Assembly: GCA_964498075.1 (NCBI GenBank)
Contig: CAZCGA010000078.1
Coordinates: 1-29,088 of the forward strand
Length of the DNA stretch: 29,088 nucleotides
Direction of reading: 5' to 3'
From: CAZCGA01 sp964498075
GTDB lineage: Bacteria; Desulfobacterota; Binatia; HRBIN30
The notes under the pieces were generated by a model. The model saw only the letters and a program-made list of their open reading frames with translations. It was not told where the DNA came from and ran no database searches. A program made the position numbers and the translations under genes. Shown here piece by piece: positions 21,594 through 28,087 of this stretch (its first letter is position 1; every line of letters begins with the position of its first letter).

Positions 21594-22943
21594 ATGCACG
21601 AGCCGGCCGTGGCGCAACCCGCCGTCACTGAGGCGATCGCCGAGGTGCGCCGAGTGTCGAAGAGCTTCCTGGCGGAATCGGAGCGCGAGCTGGTGGTGCT
21701 GCGCGACATCAGTCTCGCGGTGCATCCGGGCGAGGTCGTGTGTGTGCTCGGACCATCCGGCTGCGGCAAATCCACCTTGCTGCGCATTCTGACCGGCCTG
21801 ATCGCGCCGACGTCCGGGGACGTCCTGTGTCACGGCCGGCCGCTGCGCGGCATCCATCCCGGCGTGGCGATCGTGTTCCAGAGCTTCGCGCTCTACCCAT
21901 GGCTGACTGTGGAGGAGAACGTGCGCGTCGGAGCACACGGCAAGGGGTTCGCAGCGCAGGAAGAGACGGCGCGCATCCGCCGGGTGATCGACCTTGTCGG
22001 TCTCGAAGGATTCGAAGAGGCGTTCCCCAAGGAGCTGTCCGGCGGGATGAAGCAGCGGGTCGGCATCGCCCGAGCCCTGGTGGGCGGGCCGGAGCTGCTG
22101 TGTATGGACGAGCCGTTCTCCGCCCTCGACGTTCTCACCGCCGAGTCGCTGCGCTCGGAGATGTATGCCCTCTGGGCGCGGGGTGACACGGGGCTGAGCA
22201 GCATCGTCGTCATCACGCACCTGATCGATGAAGCCGTCTACCTCGGCGACCGCATCGTCATCATGAGCACCAACCCCGGCCAGGTGCGCGCCGTGGTCAG
22301 CAATCCCCTGCCCCACCCGCGCGAGTACCGCGATCCGGCTTTCCTCAGTCTGGTGGATGACCTTCACGGCATGATCACCAACATCCACTTGCCCGACGAA
22401 GCCGTTTCCCCCGCGGCGGCCGGCCGTGCGCCGCGTCTGGCGCCCTTGCCCGCCGTGCACCTCGGTGAGGTCATCGGCTTGTTGGAGATCGTGCACGACC
22501 ACGGCGACCGCATCGACCTGTTCGAGCTGGCGGGCAGCCTGCGCCTCGAGTTCGGCCGGGTGATTCTGGTGAGCACAGCGGCCGAGTTGCTGGCGCTCAT
22601 CGATACGCCGCAGCAGGCCGTCGTGCTCACCGGTCTGGGCCGCGAGCTCGTGCTGGGCGACAGCAACGCACGCAAACGCATCGTGCACCGGCAGCTGCGG
22701 GCGCTCGGCCTGTTCCAATACCTCGTCCGCTTGCTCGAGCACGCGCCCGAGCACCGCCTGCCGGCCGACGTCGTCCTGGAGCAGCTCATCCTGGTGCTGC
22801 CCAACGAAAAGCCGAAGCCGCTGCTGAAGACCGCGATCGACTGGGGCCGATACGGGGAGCTCATCGGCTACGATCCGCACCGGCACGTGCTGTATCTGGA
22901 TACCGAGGGTGTTGCCGCACAGCCCGCCGGCGTCGGCGGGTGA
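21594..22943 (+). CDS. NitT/TauT-type ABC ATPase with C-terminal AAA-associated domain
   Basis: A 449-residue ATP-binding subunit. Walker A is GPSGCGKST (53-61), the Q loop is Q96 in VFQSFALYPW, the signature is LSGGMKQR (148-155), Walker B is LLCMDEPFSALD (168-179) and the H loop is H209 in VVITHLIDEAV. After the ATPase (to about residue 260), a second domain of roughly 130 residues (LGEVIGLLEIVHDHGDRIDL through the ALGLFQYLVRLLEHAP helices) matches the AAA-associated C-terminal domain found on a subset of nitrate/sulfonate/taurine-type ATPases. It should power the fused permease encoded 42 bases downstream. The substrate is unknown because no periplasmic binding protein is present. The ATG at 21594 is weakly supported by a leader GGG. 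Confidence 0.92.
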   Translation: MHEPAVAQPAVTEAIAEVRRVSKSFLAESERELVVLRDISLAVHPGEVVCVLGPSGCGKSTLLRILTGLIAPTSGDVLCHGRPLRGIHPGVAIVFQSFALYPWLTVEENVRVGAHGKGFAAQEETARIRRVIDLVGLEGFEEAFPKELSGGMKQRVGIARALVGGPELLCMDEPFSALDVLTAESLRSEMYALWARGDTGLSSIVVITHLIDEAVYLGDRIVIMSTNPGQVRAVVSNPLPHPREYRDPAFLSLVDDLHGMITNIHLPDEAVSPAAAGRAPRLAPLPAVHLGEVIGLLEIVHDHGDRIDLFELAGSLRLEFGRVILVSTAAELLALIDTPQQAVVLTGLGRELVLGDSNARKRIVHRQLRALGLFQYLVRLLEHAPEHRLPADVVLEQLILVLPNEKPKPLLKTAIDWGRYGELIGYDPHRHVLYLDTEGVAAQPAGVGG

Positions 22944-22985
22944 GCGAGTTGCGGCTGGGAGCACCGGGCTCCCACACTTCACCTC

Positions 22986-24719
22986 ATGGCCCTGACGCAC
23001 GAACGACCGCACCCCGATGCCGCGCCGCCCGCGACATTCTGGGTCGACCTGCTGCTCATCGTCGCGTTGCTCGGACTGATCGGCGCAGTAGTCGGCCTGG
23101 CGCGTCGCTGGACCGCGCCGCTGCGCCCGGCGATCACGATCGACCTGTCACCCTGGGCGTTGCCGCGCTACACGCTGCTGTCGTTGGCGCGCGGCTGGGT
23201 GGCGTATGGGCTCTCCCTGCTGTTCACGCTGATCTACGGCACCGTGGCGGCGCACAACCGCCGCGCCGAGCGCGTCATGGTCCCGCTGCTCGACATCCTG
23301 CAGAGCATCCCGGTCCTCGGCTTCCTCCCCGGGCTCGTGATCGGCCTGGTGGCGCTGTTCCCCCACTCCAACATGGGACTCGAGCTGGCATCAGTGGTGA
23401 TGATCTTCACCGGCCAGGTGTGGAACATGACCTTCTCGTTCTACGGCTCGCTGCGGGCCATTCCCGTCGAGCTGCACGAAGTGGCGCGCGTCCATCGCTT
23501 CGGGTGGTGGCAGCGCTTCCGCACAGTGGAAGTCTCGTCCGCAACCATCGGGCTGGTGTGGAACTCGATGATGTCGATGGCGGGCGGGTGGTTTTTTCTG
23601 ACGGTCACCGAGGCATTCACGCTGGGCAACCACGACTTTCGACTGCCGGGGATCGGCTCGTACATGAGCGTGGCCATCGAGCGTGGCGACGTGCGAGCGA
23701 TGCTCTGGGCGGTGGTGGCGATGGTGGTGATGATCGTCGCGGTCGATCAACTGGTGTGGCGGCCGGTGACCGCGTGGGCGCAGAAGTTCAAAGTGGAGGA
23801 GACCGAAGCCGCGATAGCGCCGCAGTCGCGGGTGCTGAACCTGCTGCGGCGCGTGCGCGCGCGCTCACACCTCCTGCAGCGGCTTGCGCGCCTTGCGGCG
23901 GGCTCGGGCGAACCGCAGGCGCGCCGCCCGGTCGCCGCGTCCGAGGCTCCCGCCGCGTGGGTCCGGCTGGCGCAGACGGTGAGCGGATGGGCGGCGACGC
24001 TCCTGTTTGCCGCCGGCGTTGCGTGGGGCGCACTGCATCTCTTGACCCTGATCCGTCACGTGTCTCCCGCGCAATGGCTGACCGTCGTCACATCACTCGG
24101 CCTCACGTTCGCGCGCACGTCGGTCGCGGTCTTGATGGGTGCGTTGTGGGCCGTCCCCGTCGGCGTATGGATCGGTCTGTCGCCGCGCTGGTCGCGGCGC
24201 TTGCAGCCGGTGATCCAAGTCGTCGCCGCCTTCCCAGCGCCGATGCTGTTTCCGCTGGTGACCGCAGCGTTCCTGTATCTGGGCATCAGCTTCTCGTGGG
24301 GCTGCGTGGTGCTGATGCTGTTGGGCGCGCAGTGGTACATCCTCTTCAACGTGCTCGCCGGCGCCACGGCGATTCCGCAGGACCTGCGTGAGGCCGCCGA
24401 CGTCTACGGCGTCCGCGGCTGGGCACGCTGGCGCACGCTCTACTTGCCAGGCATCTTCCCACAGCTGGTGACCGGGCTGGTCACGGCCGCCGGCGGGGCG
24501 TGGAACGCGAGCATCGTCTCCGAGTTCATGCGCTACAAGGGCCAGACGCTGATCGCCCCCGGCCTCGGCTCGCTCATCACTGAAGCCACCACGACCGCCG
24601 ACTTCCCGCTACTCACCAGCAGCGTCCTGACGATGGCGCTCGCCCTGGTCGTTCTCAACCGCCTGCTGTGGAAGCGGCTCTATCGACTGGCGGATACGCG
24701 CTGCAGTTTGAATCGGTGA
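22986..24719 (+). CDS. Fused double ABC permease (NitT/TauT type)
   Basis: A 577-residue inner-membrane protein made of two permease units. Each has a cytoplasmic EAA loop where the ATPase docks: ELHEVARVHRFGWWQRFR (162-179) and DLREAADVYGVRGWARWR (466-483). A charged, Arg-rich cytoplasmic stretch (about residues 270-330) connects the halves. Most family members are single 250-residue permeases that dimerise, so the fusion is notable. The two halves differ, so they can take distinct roles. The gene follows the ATPase by 42 bases in the same direction. No substrate-binding protein is adjacent; it may be encoded elsewhere, or the system may not use one. The ATG at 22986 is the first in the frame after the ATPase stop. 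Confidence 0.92.
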   Translation: MALTHERPHPDAAPPATFWVDLLLIVALLGLIGAVVGLARRWTAPLRPAITIDLSPWALPRYTLLSLARGWVAYGLSLLFTLIYGTVAAHNRRAERVMVPLLDILQSIPVLGFLPGLVIGLVALFPHSNMGLELASVVMIFTGQVWNMTFSFYGSLRAIPVELHEVARVHRFGWWQRFRTVEVSSATIGLVWNSMMSMAGGWFFLTVTEAFTLGNHDFRLPGIGSYMSVAIERGDVRAMLWAVVAMVVMIVAVDQLVWRPVTAWAQKFKVEETEAAIAPQSRVLNLLRRVRARSHLLQRLARLAAGSGEPQARRPVAASEAPAAWVRLAQTVSGWAATLLFAAGVAWGALHLLTLIRHVSPAQWLTVVTSLGLTFARTSVAVLMGALWAVPVGVWIGLSPRWSRRLQPVIQVVAAFPAPMLFPLVTAAFLYLGISFSWGCVVLMLLGAQWYILFNVLAGATAIPQDLREAADVYGVRGWARWRTLYLPGIFPQLVTGLVTAAGGAWNASIVSEFMRYKGQTLIAPGLGSLITEATTTADFPLLTSSVLTMALALVVLNRLLWKRLYRLADTRCSLNR

Positions 24720-24725
24720 AATACA

Positions 24726-24777
24726 GGGGTTGGGGAGCGGGGATTGGGGAGCAGTAGAGTCCTCTTTCCCCGATCCC
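24726..24777. repeat. Inverted repeat of tandem GGGGATTGGGGAGC words, between convergent genes
   Basis: GGGGTTGGGGAGC (24726-24738) and GGGGATTGGGGAGC (24739-24752) are tandem near-copies. GGGATTGGGGA (24740-24750) pairs with TCCCCGATCCC (24767-24777) with one mismatch over 11 bp, and AGAG/CTCT (24756-24759 and 24762-24765) forms an inner stem. It begins six bases after the permease stop and ends two bases before the stop of the leftward gene. It is a likely bidirectional terminator. Confidence 0.7.
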
Positions 24778-24779
24778 AC

Positions 24780-25448
24780 CTATCGTGTTTGGAGCCTGTG
24801 GCTGCGTCCGTCGTAGGACAGCTCGCGAAAGGGCACCGCCGTTCGATCGGTCCGCAGCGTGCCCTGCTGGCAAGTAAACGTGTCGCCCCACAGCGAAGCG
24901 AGGCACGAGTCGGCTTCGAGCAGAACCGTCGTTCGGCCGTCAGCGGAATGCTCGATCACCTTGAGCGGCCCGATCTCCGCGTGCGACAGCCTGACGCCCG
25001 GCTGCTCATGTGCCAGCAACGCACCCACACGATCGAGCGAGAGTGCGTTTCCCCCCGCTTCCGCTCCGCTCTCCCGGTCCGCGAAGACTTCAACCGTCAC
25101 GTTTCGAGCCACGAGGGAGTGCGCGAAGCCGAGGCTGAACGGCCCGAAGAGCTTCGTGTTCTGCACCTCGAGTGAGTCACCCGAGACACGGATGGCGAGG
25201 CGGTCGCCGTCGTACATCGCCGTATGAAATCCGTGCATCGCCAGCGGCGGCCCGGGCAACGGCGCAGAGAGCAAGGTTCCGCTGCGGACCTTGGCCACCG
25301 CGAGCACCAAGGCCAGCACTGCCAGCACCACGCAGGTCAGGATCACGTCGCGCACCGACAGGAGCGAGCGCATCGTGTGGATCGGAGATGGCTTGCGGCG
25401 CCCGCGATCGAGAGGCGCGAGCGGCAGGCTGCGGTCCGCTATGGGCAT
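24780..25448 (-). CDS. Single-pass membrane protein resembling LptC
   Basis: A 222-residue protein with one transmembrane helix (about 34-52, DVILTCVVLAVLALVLAVA) and a periplasmic beta-rich region of 170 residues. The segment GFHTAMYDGDRLAIRVSGDS and the following VQNTKLFGPFSLGF strand repeat resemble the LptC/LptA jellyroll that carries lipopolysaccharide. Similarity is limited to this region and is my inference. The ATG at 25446-25448 overlaps the stop of the upstream dockerin-like gene by ten bases and has GAGAGG eight bases upstream. An alternative start at 25371-25373 (MRSLLSVRD) would keep the membrane helix. It is encoded with the dockerin-like exported protein, so a surface-assembly role is possible. 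Confidence 0.55.
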   Translation of the reverse strand: MPIADRSLPLAPLDRGRRKPSPIHTMRSLLSVRDVILTCVVLAVLALVLAVAKVRSGTLLSAPLPGPPLAMHGFHTAMYDGDRLAIRVSGDSLEVQNTKLFGPFSLGFAHSLVARNVTVEVFADRESGAEAGGNALSLDRVGALLAHEQPGVRLSHAEIGPLKVIEHSADGRTTVLLEADSCLASLWGDTFTCQQGTLRTDRTAVPFRELSYDGRSHRLQTR

Positions 25449-26797
25449 AGCGGACGCCTCTCAAAGCGCAAGCTGCAGATGTCACTCTGCTTCAGGTCCG
25501 GCACGCTGCCACCGAAGGTCGGGTCGGGAAGGGCGCTGAAGTCGAAGCCGCCCTGGTCGTCAAATGCAGGAAGGAACCGGCGCAGCGTATCGAACTGGCC
25601 CGAGAAGAAGGGATTGAGATTGAGCCGCTGTGGCGGCGTCAACTGGTCGGGCAGGAGGTCGGGCATCACCACCACCTCGCCGCGCAGCGCCAGACGCACC
25701 TGATCGAGCGTCCGCGCGGTCCTTCTCGCGTCCTCGACGTTGCGCGGCTCAATCACCACCAGATCATTGGATTGGTCGTCCGTCTCTCCCAGCACTGACG
25801 AGACCATCGTCGAGAAGCTCTCCAGCGCCTGATCGGCAGACGCGCGCGCCGTACCGAGCTTCGCGGCAGTGCGCAAGGCAAGGAGCTGCGGCTCGCGCAT
25901 CAGGACCGTTTGTGCAGGTCCCTCGACGAACGTCGCCAAGTCTACATCGACGTCGTATGCGGCGAGAATCTCCAGCTCGGTACGAATCAATTGCAGCAGA
26001 CCGGTCAGTGCCAGCACGTCGCCGTGATCAATCTCGATCGCCCCGCGCTCCGGCCCGGGCCGCCCGCAAACGGGCAAGAAGCGCGGGTCAAAGTCGATGT
26101 CGACCGAGTCAGGGAGCCGCTTGAGATCCCTCAGTGTCGCATCAATCTCCGGCAGCAGGAGGCTGCGCAACGCATCGACGATCTCGCCGGTACGCGGCGC
26201 GCCGGGGGGCACCGTGCGAGGCCGGCTGCCGTCAAGCCCGCACAGATCGCGGCTATCGCCGGTCAAGCTGCCGCCGCTGCGCTGCAGCAGCACACGCAGC
26301 TGCGGCGCGTCGATGACTTTCACCGCGAAGCGGGTGAGCGCACACAACAGCAGAGCGCGATCGTTGCGCGGCCCAGCCGCCGCCGCATCCTGGCAGGACA
26401 GATCGTTTGCCGTGCGCAGATCGCCGGCGGCCAGCGCGTTGAGGCTCTGCTCGATCGGATCGAAGATCTTCGCGATCGTCACCCGCACGCTAGCCGCACT
26501 CGGGCAACTGCCAGTCCCGCCGAGCGCTCCGAGGGCAGCCGGAAGGTCGGCCGCGCTGATCCGGCCGTCGCAATTCGCGTCGCCGGGCTCGCCGGGGAGC
26601 ACCTCGGGCGCGACCGTCGCGGACTGATTGCCGAGCGAGGTCGCGCCCGGCTGCCCCGCTAGGGCATGCGCCGCGACCACGTGCGTGATGAGAGCCACTG
26701 CTGCCGCGCACACCACCACACACTGGCAGAGTACGCTGATCGCGGCTCCGCGTGGGCGTGCCACTTCCGGTGTGGTGCGGCGATTGAAGGAGCGCAT
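25439..26797 (-). CDS. Exported protein with dockerin-like EF-hand near N terminus
   Basis: A 452-residue protein with a hydrophobic segment at 19-48, either a signal peptide or a membrane anchor. A dockerin-like module follows at about 70-112, GDANCDGRISAADLPAALG, with a Ca-loop-like spacing, then IAKIFD. The rest is helical with scattered Cys residues (RSGGSLTGDSRDLCGLDG, DFDPRFLPVCGRP) and no recognised domain. The same GDANCD tag occurs on the choice-of-anchor-V-like protein of this window, where it is C-terminal. The function is unknown; lipid or cell-surface location is inferred. I chose the ATG at 26795-26797, preceded by a GTG, because the upstream frame to 26878 is unlike coding sequence. 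The gene overlaps the LptC-like gene by ten bases. Confidence 0.7.
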   Translation of the reverse strand: MRSFNRRTTPEVARPRGAAISVLCQCVVVCAAAVALITHVVAAHALAGQPGATSLGNQSATVAPEVLPGEPGDANCDGRISAADLPAALGALGGTGSCPSAASVRVTIAKIFDPIEQSLNALAAGDLRTANDLSCQDAAAAGPRNDRALLLCALTRFAVKVIDAPQLRVLLQRSGGSLTGDSRDLCGLDGSRPRTVPPGAPRTGEIVDALRSLLLPEIDATLRDLKRLPDSVDIDFDPRFLPVCGRPGPERGAIEIDHGDVLALTGLLQLIRTELEILAAYDVDVDLATFVEGPAQTVLMREPQLLALRTAAKLGTARASADQALESFSTMVSSVLGETDDQSNDLVVIEPRNVEDARRTARTLDQVRLALRGEVVVMPDLLPDQLTPPQRLNLNPFFSGQFDTLRRFLPAFDDQGGFDFSALPDPTFGGSVPDLKQSDICSLRFERRPLCP

Positions 26798-26888
26798 GAC
26801 GCCGAGCGGTGTACTACGCACACCCTCTGTGCCGCAAGCGCGACGCAGCCACAGATGCTGTCCATTGACACCCCGCACTCAGTATGGC

Positions 26889-26906
26889 CTCAGTGTTTTC
26901 ACTGAG
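26889..26906. promoter_or_regulatory. CTCAGTG-TTTT-CACTGAG operator-like palindrome
   Basis: A perfect inverted repeat with 7-bp arms and a 4-base spacer ends 10 bases before the chosen start of the alcohol dehydrogenase gene, in the 119-base gap between it and a divergent gene. It could bind a repressor or fold in the mRNA over the start. If translation began at the upstream ATG (26884) the palindrome would lie in coding sequence. Confidence 0.45.
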
Positions 26907-26916
26907 ATTGATCACC

Positions 26917-27942
26917 ATGCACGCGGCCTTTTGCACGCAACCGGGCACCTTCGAAGTGCGTGACACACCACGCCCCGACCCACAGCCCGGCGAAGCCGTG
27001 GTCAAAGTGCGCAGCTGCGGCGTCTGCGGCAGCGATCTGCATTTCTTTCACGGCGGCTTCCCACCGCCGCCGGTGTGTCCGGGACACGAGATCAGCGGCG
27101 AGGTGAGCGCGGTCGGAAACGGCGTGACCTCCCTCCGCGCCGGGGACCGAGTAGCCATCGAGCCGCTGGTGGTTTGCGGCGCGTGCTGGGCCTGCCGTGT
27201 CGGCGACTACCAGCTCTGTCGCACGCTGCGCATCCTCGGCACGATGCTCGATGGCGGCTTCGCCGAGTACGTGCGCATCCCAGCGTACGCACTCTTCCCG
27301 CTCCCCGCTGCCGTCGACTACGCGGTCGGCGCGCTGACCGAGCCGCTGGCGGTGTGCGCGCATGCGGTGCGACTCGCCAACGTGCGGTTGGGCGACCGCG
27401 TCGTCGTGCTCGGCGCCGGCACCATCGGCCTGTTGTCCATCGCCGCCTCCAAAGCAGCGGGCGCCGCGGAGGTGTGGATCACCGCCCGTCACCCACAGCA
27501 GTGCGCCGCCGCCGCGCGGCTGGGTGCGACCCGCGTGTTCAGCGGGGCGAATGCGGCAAGTGAGCTGAGCGATGCCGCACACGAGTCGCCGATTGACGTC
27601 GTGATCGAGACCGTCGGTGGCACCGCGGATACCCTGAACGACGCCGTGCTACTGGTGCGGCGCGGTGGCACTATCGTCGTGCTCGGGGTGTTTACCAGCA
27701 TGCCGTCTTTCAACGCGTTGGTGCTGATGGCGCACGAAGTGCGGCTCATCGGCTCTCTGACTTACGGCCGCTCGGGACCGCGCGCCGACTTCGACGTCGC
27801 CCTGCAGCTCCTGGCCGACGACCCCGAACGCTTCCGCTCGCTGATCACGCACCGCGTCGCGCTCGCCGAGATCACCCGCGGCTTCGAGACCGCCGCCGAC
27901 AAGCGGTCGGGATCGATCAAGGTGACCGTGCAGCCGGGGTAG
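26917..27942 (+). CDS. Zinc-dependent alcohol/polyol dehydrogenase (MDR family)
   Basis: A 341-residue medium-chain dehydrogenase. The catalytic zinc site is C37 in SCGVCGSDLH, H57 and E58 in CPGHEISG and probably E142 in TEPLAV. The structural zinc has C87, C90, C93 and C101 in VCGACWACRVGDYQLC. The nucleotide-binding Rossmann loop is VVVLGAGTIGLLSI with G166-x-G168-x2-G171. It resembles sorbitol and threonine dehydrogenases and should oxidise a secondary alcohol with NAD(P). The ATG at 26917 gives the usual MHAAFCTQPG start; a start at 26884 would add 11 residues. The C-terminal sequence SGSIKVTVQPG is almost repeated after the assembly gap, showing a second, mostly missing copy. Confidence 0.9.
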   Translation: MHAAFCTQPGTFEVRDTPRPDPQPGEAVVKVRSCGVCGSDLHFFHGGFPPPPVCPGHEISGEVSAVGNGVTSLRAGDRVAIEPLVVCGACWACRVGDYQLCRTLRILGTMLDGGFAEYVRIPAYALFPLPAAVDYAVGALTEPLAVCAHAVRLANVRLGDRVVVLGAGTIGLLSIAASKAAGAAEVWITARHPQQCAAAARLGATRVFSGANAASELSDAAHESPIDVVIETVGGTADTLNDAVLLVRRGGTIVVLGVFTSMPSFNALVLMAHEVRLIGSLTYGRSGPRADFDVALQLLADDPERFRSLITHRVALAEITRGFETAADKRSGSIKVTVQPG

Positions 27943-27974
27943 CCGGTAGAAGAGCGGGCAGGATCGCGCGCCAC

Positions 27975-27984
27975 NNNNNNNNNN
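27975..27984. other. Assembly gap (10 Ns)
   Basis: A run of ten N bases marks a scaffold join of unknown real length. The sequence just right of it matches the 3' end of the gene on its left, so either a second dehydrogenase gene is missing or the join lies in a duplicated or strain-variant region. Confidence 0.95.
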
Positions 27985-28022
27985 GCTCCGGCTCAATCAA
28001 GGTTTCCGTCCAGCCGGGATAG
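27985..28022 (+). CDS. C-terminal remnant of a second zinc dehydrogenase
   Basis: After the gap the sequence reads in one frame SGSIKVSVQPG and then a TAG stop. This matches the last 11 residues of the dehydrogenase before the gap (SGSIKVTVQPG) with one change, and the DNA differs at several synonymous positions, so it is not a plain copy. Only the tail is present; the body must lie in the gap or the join is artificial. No start can be seen. Confidence 0.55.
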
Positions 28023-28087
28023 CCCTTGCCTCGTTGCCTTCAGCATCGCATTCGGGAATAAGAGTCTCGCCCCGTGTGGGAGGTCGC

